A DNA stretch of 64,000 nucleotides from Levilactobacillus namurensis. Its GTDB lineage: Bacteria; Bacillota; Bacilli; Lactobacillales; Lactobacillaceae. Both the position numbers and the translations under genes were made by a program. Below, piece by piece: positions 8,973-16,976 of this stretch (positions are counted from its first letter, which is position 1; the number at the start of each line of letters is the position of its first letter). The notes below the pieces were generated by a model. That model worked only from the letters and a program-made list of their open reading frames with translations. It did not search any database and was not told where the DNA came from. The stretch lies in contig NZ_CP134159.1 in the NCBI RefSeq assembly GCF_032197885.1, positions 1,612,001-1,676,000 on the forward strand, in the 5' to 3' direction.

Positions 8973-9533
8973 TTGTTTCTGATGAAAGACATCGTTCGCG
9001 ACGGCGATCCCGTTCTGCGGCAAGAAGCCGCTGACGTTCAATTTCCGTTGTCTGCGGAAGACCAACAATTAGCAAAGGACCTCATGGAATACCTCGTGGT
9101 ATCCCAAGATCCAGAACAATGTAAGAAGTATGGTTTACGAGCCGGCGTCGGATTAGCTGCGCCCCAGGTCGGCGTCTCTAAGAAGATGGCGTCCGTTCTA
9201 GTTCCCCCGACTGAAGAGGGCGGCGAATCCCCCTTCACCGACGTGATCATCAACCCCGTCATCGTCTCCGAATCCGTTCAGGCCGGAGCCTTAACGGAAG
9301 GTGAAGGTTGCTTGTCCGTCGATAAAGACGTTCCCGGCTTCGTTCCCCGGCACGACCGCATCACCCTTCGGTACTACGACGTTAATGGTGAAAAACATCA
9401 ATTACGCTTAAAGAACTACCCCGCCATTGTGTGCCAACACGAAATTGACCACTTACATGGCATTCTATTCTACGATCACATCAACAAGGATCAACCCTTC
9501 ACCCGCGATGATGACATGGTCATGATCGACTAG
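8973..9533 (+). CDS. def: Peptide deformylase
   Basis: Removes the formyl group from the initiator methionine of new proteins in the cytosol, with Fe2+ as native metal. All three motifs are present: GVGLAAPQVG (motif I), EGCLSV with the metal Cys (motif II), and QHEIDHLHG with two metal His and the catalytic Glu (motif III). It is a long type-2 deformylase typical of Gram-positives, 186 residues. TTG at 8973 is chosen because GGAGG lies 8 bases before it; the ATG at 8967 is only 2 bases from that site, and the first in-frame start at 8937 has none. Monocistronic, with its own promoter and terminator. Confidence 0.95.
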   Translation: MFLMKDIVRDGDPVLRQEAADVQFPLSAEDQQLAKDLMEYLVVSQDPEQCKKYGLRAGVGLAAPQVGVSKKMASVLVPPTEEGGESPFTDVIINPVIVSESVQAGALTEGEGCLSVDKDVPGFVPRHDRITLRYYDVNGEKHQLRLKNYPAIVCQHEIDHLHGILFYDHINKDQPFTRDDDMVMID

Positions 9534-9542
9534 TGAACCTTA

Positions 9543-9577
9543 AAAACGCCGTCCGAAAAATCGGACGACGTTTTTTT
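9543..9577 (+). terminator. Terminator after def, probably bidirectional
   Basis: A 12-pair hairpin with one mismatch (AACGCCGTCCGA / TCGGACGACGTT, AAAA loop) is followed by seven T on the plus strand and by five T on the minus strand, where it would end the gene at 9612. Confidence 0.85.
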
Positions 9578-9611
9578 CTACTATAGATACTGTCATTATA
9601 TTGTGATAATT

Positions 9612-10109
9612 TTAACGAATTACCGGATCATTAAGTTTCTTGAGGTCCTGTAGGTATTCTACGGTCGACTCATTCATTAAGTAAGCCACGTCGAGGTGTA
9701 GCTGGTCTTCGTAGACCCAGATGTCACTCACGATGAACGCCGAGCCCGGCACACACCCCCGGATTTCATGATCCGCGCTAAACCGATCCAGGGCCAAATT
9801 CAAAGCCTGCTCCAACTGCGGTAGCCGCTTCTCCGTATCCATCCCCACGGTCATGGTATACTCAAAAGCCATCACCCCGCGTCCCCAGACATCCGCCACC
9901 GTAACGGACGGTGACAACTGCGCCTCTTCTTCGGTCAGGACCTCCTGGTTAACTAAGCGTTGTATTGCCGCTTGCACCGCCACATCGGTCTCCGTCTGCG
10001 CTGAGTGCCGGACGATCCGGGTCGCCCGTTGAACCACCATGTGGTGAATCAACACGTAGACCACCCACGCAATGATAATCCCAATAATGATCTCAATAAT
10101 TAAGGCCAT
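9612..10109 (-). CDS. Membrane-anchored protein of unknown function
   Basis: I do not recognise a family. The 165-residue product starts with a strongly hydrophobic helix (residues 2-24, rich in Ile) followed by a basic stretch (RATRIVRH), so it is probably an N-terminally anchored protein with a soluble cytoplasmic domain of mixed alpha/beta character. ATG at 10109 is supported by GGAGGA 6 bases upstream; a longer frame from 10148 would place this site inside the gene. It stands alone between def and rpoY, on the opposite strand to both. No Cys lipobox and no known catalytic motif are visible. Confidence 0.75.
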   Translation of the reverse strand: MALIIEIIIGIIIAWVVYVLIHHMVVQRATRIVRHSAQTETDVAVQAAIQRLVNQEVLTEEEAQLSPSVTVADVWGRGVMAFEYTMTVGMDTEKRLPQLEQALNLALDRFSADHEIRGCVPGSAFIVSDIWVYEDQLHLDVAYLMNESTVEYLQDLKKLNDPVIR

Positions 10110-10176
10110 GGCGGTTCCTCCATTTCGATTTTCGGTTAATCTCATCATAGCATGAATTCCGGTCTAGTGGTAATTC

Positions 10177-10205
10177 TATACAATCTCCTGAAACTATGCT
10201 AAAAT
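10177..10205 (+). promoter_or_regulatory. Promoter of rpoY-rnjA
   Basis: TATACA, 17-base spacer, TAAAAT with TGC before it (extended -10). It would give a leader of about 100 bases before the rpoY GTG. Confidence 0.65.
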
Positions 10206-10255
10206 TGTGCTAATTGTTGTGTAAGCAACCCGCAGTTCGGCAAGAACAAAATATC

Positions 10256-10284
10256 TAATTCGTCGCTTAAGATAGGACGAATTA
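10256..10284 (+). promoter_or_regulatory. Hairpin in the rpoY-rnjA leader
   Basis: A perfect 9-bp inverted repeat (TAATTCGTC / GACGAATTA) with an 11-base loop ends 27 bases before the rpoY start. It has no T-run, so it is not a terminator. It may be an RNase target or stabilising element in the mRNA for RNase J1; that role is inference. Confidence 0.5.
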
Positions 10285-10311
10285 ACTCTACTAAACAAAG
10301 GAGTCTTGTTA

Positions 10312-10530
10312 GTGATTTACAAAGTTTATTACCAAGAGGACAAAAAGCGGAATCCTAAGCGCGAGGATACCCACTCACTCTATTTGGAAGCGGCCACTGA
10401 AGTTGAAGCCCGGGCCCAAGTTGAGGAGCATACGGAATACAATATCGAGTTTCTCGAAGCCATCGAGGGTAACACCTTGGCTTACGAGCAACAGAATCCT
10501 AATTACAAATTAACGGAGTTCAATGAATGA
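10312..10530 (+). CDS. rpoY: RNA polymerase epsilon subunit RpoY
   Basis: A 72-residue accessory subunit of Firmicute RNA polymerase (Bacillus YkzG). The protein begins [18 protein letters not shown], matching the family start, followed by SLYLEA, the NIEFLE strand and a YEQQNPNYK segment near the C-terminus. GTG at 10312 is preferred: AAAGGAG lies 8 bases upstream, whereas TTG at 10306 is only 2 bases from it. The stop overlaps the rnjA start (ATGA), so the two are translationally coupled, an arrangement conserved across Bacilli. Confidence 0.93.
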   Translation: MIYKVYYQEDKKRNPKREDTHSLYLEAATEVEARAQVEEHTEYNIEFLEAIEGNTLAYEQQNPNYKLTEFNE

Positions 10531-12206
10531 ACAAGTTAAACGTCAAAAATAACGAGACCGCTATCTTTGGCGTGGGTGGATTAGGCGAAATCGGGAAAAA
10601 CACTTACGGTATTCAGTTTCAAGATGAAATCATCTTAATTGATGCTGGGATTAAATTTCCTGAAGATGAGTTATTAGGGATCGACTACGTTATCCCCGAT
10701 TACCAATACCTCGTTGAAAACCAATCCAAAATCAAGGCGCTAGTGATTACCCACGGCCACGAAGACCATATTGGCGGAATCCCTTATTTGCTACAAGCGC
10801 TAAACGTCCCTGTCTATGCAGGGCCCTTAGCCTTGGCTCTCATCAAGAACAAACTTGAAGAACACGGATTACTGAAATCAACCGAATTACACGCAATTGA
10901 CGATGATACGGTACTCAAGTTCCGCAAGATGAGTGTTTCCTTCTTCCGGACGACCCACTCGATTCCCGATACGCTGGGAATCGCGGTCCATACCCCGGTA
11001 GGAACCATTGTCGAAACGGGGGACTACAAGTTCGACCTGACGCCCGTTACCAACCAGCCGCCTGATCTACAAAAGATGGCGAAGTTAGGTGCTGATGGGG
11101 TCTTATGCTTGATGTCCGATAGTACCAACGCTGAACGTCCGATCTGGACCAAGTCCGAAAAATGGGTCGGCAAATCCATTCGGCGGATCTTCGACCAAGT
11201 TGAAGGTCGGGTCATCTTTGCCACCTTCGCGTCCAACATCTCGCGAATTGAAACGGCTTGCGAAACGGCCCTTGCCCATGGGCGTAAGATTGCGGTCTTC
11301 GGTCGTTCGATGGAAGCAGCCATCGTCAACGGTCGGGAACTGGGCTACCTGAATATTCCCGATGACGCCTTAGTTGACGCCACCGCAATCCGTTCCCTCC
11401 CCGCTGACAAGGTCATGATCCTATGTACCGGGTCGCAGGGTGAACCCATGGCGGCCCTTTCACGGATTGCTAACGGGACCCACCGGCAGATTTCTATCCA
11501 ACCGGGCGATACGGTGGTCTTCTCCAGTAACCCAATTCCTGGGAACACGATTTCCGTAAACCGGGTGATCAACGAGCTGGAAGAGGCTGGCGCAACCGTC
11601 ATTCACGGTAAGGTCAACAACATTCACACTTCCGGTCACGGTGGTCAAGAAGAACAGAAGCTGATGCTCCGGCTGATGCAACCTAAGTTCTTCATGCCGA
11701 TTCACGGGGAATACCGGATGCTAAAGATCCATACCGAGCTGGCAGAACAGTGTGGCGTCCCGTTGGACCATAGTTTCATTCTGCAAAACGGGGATGTCCT
11801 GGCATTGACCAAGGATACCGCCCGGATTGCGGGCCACTTCGCTGCGGGCGACGTCTATATCGACGGCTCCGGTATCGGTGATATTGGCAACGTGGTCTTA
11901 CGCGACCGTCAATTATTATCTGAAGAAGGTTTAGTCGTTGTTGTCGCAACGATTGACCTGAAAAATCAAGAGATCAAGGTTGGCCCTGACCTCCTTTCCC
12001 GCGGATTCGTCTACATGCGCGAATCCGGTGAGTTACTAAACGAAGGTCGTCGGCGCGTCTTTCAGACGATTCGGCGGGCCATGCGCAATCCGAAGGCGAC
12101 TGAAGCCTCGATTCGCAATGCCGTCATCGATGATTTACAAAACTTCCTGTTTGAAAAGACGGAACGGCACCCAATGATTCTGCCAATGTTTATCATGACG
12201 AAGTAG
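10527..12206 (+). CDS. rnjA: Ribonuclease J1
   Basis: A 559-residue metallo-beta-lactamase/beta-CASP nuclease with endonuclease and 5'-3' exonuclease activity, central to mRNA decay and rRNA maturation. The zinc motif HGHEDHIGG is near residue 77; further landmarks are ETGDYKFD (about 172), SDSTNAERP (about 205), the beta-CASP helicase-like insert, and HTSGHGG plus PIHGEYRML (about 370-395). The C-terminal domain is present. It is coupled to rpoY by a 4-base overlap. The motif set and linkage to rpoY favour J1 over J2. Confidence 0.95.
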   Translation: MNKLNVKNNETAIFGVGGLGEIGKNTYGIQFQDEIILIDAGIKFPEDELLGIDYVIPDYQYLVENQSKIKALVITHGHEDHIGGIPYLLQALNVPVYAGPLALALIKNKLEEHGLLKSTELHAIDDDTVLKFRKMSVSFFRTTHSIPDTLGIAVHTPVGTIVETGDYKFDLTPVTNQPPDLQKMAKLGADGVLCLMSDSTNAERPIWTKSEKWVGKSIRRIFDQVEGRVIFATFASNISRIETACETALAHGRKIAVFGRSMEAAIVNGRELGYLNIPDDALVDATAIRSLPADKVMILCTGSQGEPMAALSRIANGTHRQISIQPGDTVVFSSNPIPGNTISVNRVINELEEAGATVIHGKVNNIHTSGHGGQEEQKLMLRLMQPKFFMPIHGEYRMLKIHTELAEQCGVPLDHSFILQNGDVLALTKDTARIAGHFAAGDVYIDGSGIGDIGNVVLRDRQLLSEEGLVVVVATIDLKNQEIKVGPDLLSRGFVYMRESGELLNEGRRRVFQTIRRAMRNPKATEASIRNAVIDDLQNFLFEKTERHPMILPMFIMTK

Positions 12207-12218
12207 CTTACTCCGATT

Positions 12219-12246
12219 AGGGATGCCTCAGTGCATCCCTTTTCTT
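12219..12246 (+). terminator. Terminator of rpoY-rnjA
   Basis: Perfect 8-bp stem (AGGGATGC / GCATCCCT), 6-base loop, followed by TTTTCTT, 12 bases past the rnjA stop. Confidence 0.85.
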
Positions 12247-12275
12247 ATGAGCTGATAAAGTTGTGCATGAAATAC

Positions 12276-12304
12276 TAGGCAGCCCGAAAAAAGTCCGTTA
12301 TAAT
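12276..12304 (+). promoter_or_regulatory. Promoter of the diacylglycerol-kinase-like gene
   Basis: TAGGCA, 17-base spacer and a perfect TATAAT, 28 bases before the start codon. Confidence 0.65.
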
Positions 12305-12332
12305 ACAAGAGAGAAAAATTGAGAGGAGCAGT

Positions 12333-13295
12333 ATGGTGAGTGTCCAGTACTATATCATCTTAAACGAGCATGCGGGGAGTGGTCGCGCTGGCACCCTGTG
12401 GCCCCAGATCAAAGAACAGTTGGCGGCCGACCAAGTGACTTATCAAGTGGTCACTTCAGAATACCCCAACCATGCCATCCTCCTAAGCGAACAATTCGCC
12501 AAGCAAGTTCCGGACCAGGCGAACCAGAACTGGGTCGTTTTAGCCATTGGCGGTGACGGAACGTTGCATCAAGCCATTAACGGGCTAAATCAACACCCCC
12601 GCCAACATCCCATTCCAGTGGCCTACCTACCCGTAGGCTCTGGTAACGATTTTGCCCGGGGGGCGGGAATGGCTTTAGATTGGCAGACCGCGTTAACCCA
12701 GATTATTCGGTGCACCCACCCCACCACCTACGATATCGGGACCTATAACGAAACGATCAAGCAGGAACGGGGCATCTTTACCAACAACTTGGGGATCGGA
12801 TTCGACGCCGGGATTATCGCTCAAGCCAACCAATCCAAAACCAAGGTCTGGCTCAATAAGCACCACCTCGGCTCCCTGTCCTATCTGGCATCCGCCCTGG
12901 ACGTTTATTACAACCAGACGGGGTTCACTTTGACGGTCCACGTAGGGCAGCAACGTGACATCTACCCCAACGCTTTTTTGGTGACCACCACCAACCACCC
13001 CTACTTCGGGGGTGGCGTCGGAATTGCGCCTAACGCCACGCTCACGGACCACCGATTACACTTAGTGGTCATTGAGAAGCCAAACTTTTTCAAGCTTCTC
13101 TGGTTAGCGCTACGCCTGGTCTTTAAGCGTCACTTAACGTCTAAGGCCGTTCACTACTATCAGGCCGCCAATATCCATTTGACCGTCCCGGCTATCGAAT
13201 ACGGGCAATTAGACGGCGAAGAGATGGGTGGCCGCTTCTTTGACGTCTATATTGGCATTGACCAGTATCCTTTTTGGGTCGACGTCACCATTTAA
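12333..13295 (+). CDS. Diacylglycerol/lipid kinase family protein (DagK/YegS-like)
   Basis: A 320-residue lipid kinase with the DAG-kinase catalytic domain: N-terminal NEHAGSGRAG phosphate-binding segment, the GGDGTLHQAINGL loop near residue 75, and LPVGSGNDFARG near residue 105. The C-terminal half carries the usual FGGGVGIAPNATL and LDGEEMG motifs. It probably phosphorylates diacylglycerol for phospholipid or lipoteichoic-acid turnover at the membrane; the exact substrate is not determined by sequence. GAGAGGAG precedes ATG 12333; GTG 12336 is an equally spaced alternative. Monocistronic, with its own promoter and terminator. Confidence 0.88.
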   Translation: MVSVQYYIILNEHAGSGRAGTLWPQIKEQLAADQVTYQVVTSEYPNHAILLSEQFAKQVPDQANQNWVVLAIGGDGTLHQAINGLNQHPRQHPIPVAYLPVGSGNDFARGAGMALDWQTALTQIIRCTHPTTYDIGTYNETIKQERGIFTNNLGIGFDAGIIAQANQSKTKVWLNKHHLGSLSYLASALDVYYNQTGFTLTVHVGQQRDIYPNAFLVTTTNHPYFGGGVGIAPNATLTDHRLHLVVIEKPNFFKLLWLALRLVFKRHLTSKAVHYYQAANIHLTVPAIEYGQLDGEEMGGRFFDVYIGIDQYPFWVDVTI

Positions 13296-13305
13296 GTTCA
13301 CTTCT

Positions 13306-13337
13306 AACGCGAGGAGCCTTGGCTCCTTGCGTTTTTT
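13306..13337 (+). terminator. Terminator of the diacylglycerol-kinase-like gene
   Basis: AACGC-G-AGGAGCC / GGCTCCT-T-GCGTT stem with one mismatch, followed by six T. Confidence 0.85.
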
Positions 13338-13352
13338 AACGTCTACTCACCA

Positions 13353-13397
13353 AAAAGGTCCTCATCAAAACCACCACGGCTTTGATGAGGACCTTTT
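13353..13397 (-). terminator. Long-stem terminator of the 13428 gene
   Basis: A perfect 17-bp stem (13353-13369 with 13381-13397) and an 11-base loop. On the minus strand it ends in five T. It lies back to back with the plus-strand terminator at 13306 and is nearly symmetric, so it may work in both directions. Confidence 0.85.
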
Positions 13398-13427
13398 ATG
13401 ACCAATTAATGGTCGTTTTGTTTAAGA

Positions 13428-13634
13428 TTAATCTTCCGAAGCATCCATTGCTTCCAGAATCATATCAAGCTGAGCGCACTTATTGGTGAGATACGTCATC
13501 TCGTTCCCGTAACGGGGTTCGATCGTAACGGTCTCGTGACTAGCCTGTACGTTAACCGACTCTTGCCGCTTAAGCGTCGCTAATTGCGAATTCGCTTGCC
13601 GATACTCCGCAAGAATCTCCATCCGATTACTCAT
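13428..13634 (-). CDS. Small soluble helical protein, unknown function
   Basis: A 68-residue acidic protein with no recognised family. The N-terminal half (EILAEYRQANSQLATLKRQE) and C-terminal half (LTNKCAQLDMILEAMDA) both look like amphipathic helices separated by a strand-forming Thr/Val segment. No signal peptide or membrane helix. The start is uncertain: ATG at 13634 is 12 bases from AAAGGAG, while in-frame TTG codons at 13658, 13646 and 13643 surround or follow that site. The gene has a very strong terminator and its own intergenic space, consistent with a real monocistronic gene. Confidence 0.65.
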   Translation of the reverse strand: MSNRMEILAEYRQANSQLATLKRQESVNVQASHETVTIEPRYGNEMTYLTNKCAQLDMILEAMDASED

Positions 13635-13788
13635 AACCTTCAACAACTCCTTTAACAAATTTGGTGAAAATTATCGTTCCATAAAATGACTACTGGAAGA
13701 TAATACCACGCTGTTTTCAATTTGTTAACGATTATCTTAATCTTTTTCAGCGAATTGTTGAATTTGGCTAAACAAGCCCCCATCAGTC

Positions 13789-15399
13789 CTACTTCAACGT
13801 CCCCGCAAAGGATGGCATGAAGTACTTACTGATCGTCTGGACAGAAACGTTCTGACCAGGCGCTGGTGCGGCTACGAACTCACCGTTGCCTAAGTAAATG
13901 GCGTCATGGTAGGTGGCACCCTTACTTCCCCAGAAGAGCAGATCGCCGGGTTGGGCGGACGCAACGGAGTGCGTCGTGACCCGTGACTCTTGGGCCACCG
14001 TACTATGTGGCAGGCTAATTCCGCTAGCATGCTGGTAAACGTACGCCACGAAACCAGAGCAGTCCATCCCACTCAATGAAGAACCACCCCAAACGTACGG
14101 AATGTTCGCACTAGCTAGCTTTAAAGCTAACCCCGTCACAGAACCACTAGTCAAGCCAGCGGTATTCTTCTTAGTTGTCGTTGAACTAGCGCTCGCTGCA
14201 GTGGTCGACGTCGTTGCCTGCTTAGACTGGCTAACCGTGCTAGTCGCACTACTGCTGGTTGCACTGGCGGTAGAACTGGAACTAGTTGCCGTCGCCTGCC
14301 GTTGGGACTGGCTCACACGATTAGTCGTGCTTGAGCTGACGCTAGCGCGGTAGGCACTGATCTTAGCCCGTCGAGGCGTCTTAACTGCCTTAGGGGCCTG
14401 CTTAACCGTCTTGGTCGTGGCAGCTCGGGTAACTGGCGTCTGAGAGGTCTGCGTTGCTTGGATGGCCTGTGACTGCGTGCTGGATTGTTTCGTCTTAACC
14501 GTTGCCTGCCGCGTCGTGGTTACGGCTTGACTTTGAGACTGGGTTGAACTACTCGATTGACTAGCGGAAGGCGCCTTAGCCGTTGCCTGACTCGTGGCCG
14601 CCGAACTAGTCGTCGCCGTAGTCGCGGACTGAGCTGACGTCACACTGCTAGACTGAGCCGCCTTGGACGTAGCCTGCTGTTGCGATGTAGACTGACGCTG
14701 CGCAGTGGTGGTTTGGGCCCGCGACGTTGGTGTCGCAGATTCTGCGTGCTGATAAGTCTTGGCTACGGTACTACTGCTGCTGGCACTAGCGGCCGCACTG
14801 GTGGTCGCAGTTGCCGATTGACCAGTCGTAGTCGTCGATTGAGTGGCCGCTGAATTCGTTGATGCAGACGATTGCCGTTGTTGCTGCTGGCTCGCCGCGG
14901 CCTGTTGCTGTGCGAGAATCTGGGCCTGGAAAGCACTTGCTTGCTTGGTAATCTTCTGACTGATAACTGGTGCCACCGATTCAGCCTGGGTACCCGTCAC
15001 ATCACCCGCGGTTGGGATCGTCAGTTTTTGGCCCACGCTAAGCATGGCCCCCGTCAGGTGGTTCGCCTTTTGCAGTGCGGCCACCGTGGTGTGATAGTGT
15101 TGCGCTAAGTCCCACAGCGTATCCCCAGATTTAATCGTATAAGTTTTTTGATTGTTCTTGGTAACTTGTAACCGTTGCCCAATAAAGATCAGGTCGGTGT
15201 TCGTGTCTAGTGAGTTTTGTTCTTCTAGCGTCTGAATGGAGACCCCGTACTTCTGGGACAATCCCCAAACGGTGTCTCCCGCTTGTACTTGAATGCTGTT
15301 CGCACTGGCGGTCAATTGTGCGCCGGCTGCTAAGGCTCCGAGAGCGCCAACCACGCCAACTGCGACTTTAGTTTTCCGTTGACTTGTACTCATCTTCAC
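13789..15399 (-). CDS. Secreted LysM-NlpC/P60 peptidoglycan hydrolase
   Basis: A wall-bound endopeptidase that probably cuts the D-Glu-diamino acid bond in peptidoglycan stems. Order: signal peptide (about residues 1-33, ending in LTASA), LysM 1 (IQVQAGDTVWGLSQKYGVS, about 36-79), LysM 2 (YTIKSGDTLWDLAQHYHTT, about 87-130), a Ser/Thr/Ala/Gln-rich linker of roughly 280 residues, and a C-terminal NlpC/P60 domain with catalytic Cys in GMDCSGFV and His in YHDAIYLG. GTG at 15399 is 7 bases from AAAGGA and is preferred to GTG 15405. The low-complexity linker is typical of wall-spanning lactobacillar hydrolases and is prone to length variation. Confidence 0.93.
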   Translation of the reverse strand: MKMSTSQRKTKVAVGVVGALGALAAGAQLTASANSIQVQAGDTVWGLSQKYGVSIQTLEEQNSLDTNTDLIFIGQRLQVTKNNQKTYTIKSGDTLWDLAQHYHTTVAALQKANHLTGAMLSVGQKLTIPTAGDVTGTQAESVAPVISQKITKQASAFQAQILAQQQAAASQQQQRQSSASTNSAATQSTTTTGQSATATTSAAASASSSSTVAKTYQHAESATPTSRAQTTTAQRQSTSQQQATSKAAQSSSVTSAQSATTATTSSAATSQATAKAPSASQSSSSTQSQSQAVTTTRQATVKTKQSSTQSQAIQATQTSQTPVTRAATTKTVKQAPKAVKTPRRAKISAYRASVSSSTTNRVSQSQRQATATSSSSTASATSSSATSTVSQSKQATTSTTAASASSTTTKKNTAGLTSGSVTGLALKLASANIPYVWGGSSLSGMDCSGFVAYVYQHASGISLPHSTVAQESRVTTHSVASAQPGDLLFWGSKGATYHDAIYLGNGEFVAAPAPGQNVSVQTISKYFMPSFAGTLK

Positions 15400-15859
15400 A
15401 CACACGTCCTTTTATTCCTTGATTTTCCCGCACCGCCAGCTGTACGCACCAGTCGGTCGCGGTGGTTCATAGTGAATACGACTCATAAACTTATCTTACC
15501 ACACGTTTTCCGCGATTCTTGTGAATTATTAAGGATTCCTTAACGGATTATCCGTCAAAAACGTTTGTTCGCGTTAAGCGGTTTCTAATTTTTAGTTTTT
15601 CCTGAAATCCTATTCTATCAGTACACAGCCGGCACTTTAAACGGAACAAGTGTTCATTTCGAAATGTCAATCATTTTTCTCACTTTTACAAATTCGGTTA
15701 GCAACCGTTATCAAAGCGGTTACTTGTAGGCTACATGTTTAACGCCCAGCCCCATTTTGCATATTACAAGTGACCGTGCTAACGCTTAGTTTGTGAAATT
15801 TAAAAATGGCCACAAAAAAATGAGAGATTGCTCTCTCATTGATTCGCTCACCGTCTTAA
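15400..15859 (-). other. Long intergenic region between two wall-related genes
   Basis: About 460 bases without a credible gene. The right end holds the terminator of the DUF1002 gene (15814-15840). The left end holds a putative hydrolase promoter: TAAGAT preceded by TGG at 15493-15501 (minus), with a poor -35. The resulting leader of about 90 bases has a CACCGC/GCGGTG pair enclosing ACC-GACT-GGT. The middle (15560-15810) is AT-rich with short inverted repeats only. Confidence 0.5.
15814..15840 (-). terminator. Terminator of the DUF1002 gene
   Basis: Perfect 9-bp stem (AATGAGAGA / TCTCTCATT) with 4-base loop followed by seven T on the minus strand, 20 bases past the stop. Confidence 0.85.
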
Positions 15860-16870
15860 TTAGTTGAATAACCCTTTGAAAAAGTTGACAATACTGTTCC
15901 AGATCCGTGCAATAAAGTTCTCTGCCTGTTGGGCATCGGCGCGGTTGGCGAAGTCTTTCAAGCTAGCCATTTTGTTCCCAATACTGTTTGCCAAGTTATT
16001 GGCCACGTTGGTCACATTGGTGATATAGCTCTTACTGGTCGAGACCGGGGCTTGTTGGACTTTGCTCAACGCAATGGAAATGTTATTGATCTGCGTTTGC
16101 GTCGTTTGGCTAGAAATTCCCTGCTTAGCCAAAGCCTTGGCTAGCATCTCTTGAATGTCCGCCTTAGTCGCCAACTCGTCTCCGTTTTGGCGTTGCTTAG
16201 CGAGGTCTGAGGAAACGGACCCCACCGCCGCCATCAACTTACCAGGGTACTTTTTATCATCATTATTCGCATTGATCGCTGGTTGGGTGGCATCTAAGAC
16301 CCCGTTAGCCGCCTGCGTATTCTGGGCATTTAGGCTCAGGCCATCGGTCGCTAAAGCCTTATAAACCCCCGTAAGTGCAGACTCACCGGAAACCGTCTTA
16401 TCCGCCGTCACCGTAATAATCACGTCCTTAACACCGGCCATGGTGGCGACCATGGCATACTGTTGGGAGGTTACCTGTGTAATGTTATTGCTACCATTAT
16501 AGTCGGCAATGTTGACCTTGACCCCCGTGCCCGGGTCCGCTGGCGCCAGAGACACCGAACTGATCATGCTGGCATCACTAGTTCCCGCGGAGTTCAGGTA
16601 CTGGGCATAATCGCTTCCAGTCACGGTGAGAGCTGTGTAATTTGACTTTACCCCCAACGCGGTTGCGACCGTGTCCTTGTCCTCACTGGCCAACCCGGAG
16701 CCGTACACCACGTAGGCCTTGGATAATGCCTTAGTTTGTACGGCACTGCCGCTAGTCGCTGAACTACTGGTCGTATCCGTCGTGTCGGCATGGGCGAAGA
16801 CCATTCCACTTAAGGTCAGTGTCGCAACCACCGTTGCCAAGCCGAGAATGACGCGTTTTAATTTCATCAT
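15860..16870 (-). CDS. Secreted DUF1002 family protein
   Basis: A 336-residue exported protein of the uncharacterised DUF1002 family (YpuA in Bacillus). An N-terminal signal peptide (MMKLKR followed by a hydrophobic core, cleavage near FAHA-DT) is followed by a Ser/Thr spacer and the DUF1002 body with YGSGLASEDKDTVATALGV and the MATMAGVKDVIITVTADKTVSGESALTGV stretch in two parts. The C-terminus ends with an aromatic amphipathic helix (WNSIVNFFKGLF) that could touch the membrane. Start ATG 16870 has AGAGGA 6 bases upstream. Function unknown; the family is thought to act at the cell envelope. Confidence 0.85.
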   Translation of the reverse strand: MMKLKRVILGLATVVATLTLSGMVFAHADTTDTTSSSATSGSAVQTKALSKAYVVYGSGLASEDKDTVATALGVKSNYTALTVTGSDYAQYLNSAGTSDASMISSVSLAPADPGTGVKVNIADYNGSNNITQVTSQQYAMVATMAGVKDVIITVTADKTVSGESALTGVYKALATDGLSLNAQNTQAANGVLDATQPAINANNDDKKYPGKLMAAVGSVSSDLAKQRQNGDELATKADIQEMLAKALAKQGISSQTTQTQINNISIALSKVQQAPVSTSKSYITNVTNVANNLANSIGNKMASLKDFANRADAQQAENFIARIWNSIVNFFKGLFN

Positions 16871-16918
16871 TGATTGTCCTCTTCTTTCAAGTCATTAATG
16901 GATCCTACTCACATGTTT

Positions 16919-16927
16919 AGTATAGCA
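16919..16927 (-). promoter_or_regulatory. Extended -10 promoter of the DUF1002 gene
   Basis: Minus-strand TGC-TATACT, 48 bases before the ATG; no good -35 at 16-18 bases. Confidence 0.45.
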
Positions 16928-16976
16928 GGTCAATGACGCCAAAGCGCCAATTCAAGAGGACCTTAGAAGATTCTTA

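Noticed and set aside
14102..14353. Val/Leu-rich open frame opposite the LysM hydrolase linker
   Set aside because: Antisense of Ser/Thr/Ala repeats automatically gives hydrophobic codons; no start signals.
13789..15399. Repeat-like DNA in the hydrolase linker as a possible CRISPR or minisatellite
   Set aside because: The repetition is of codons for Ser, Thr, Ala and Gln, without regular spacers or exact repeat units.
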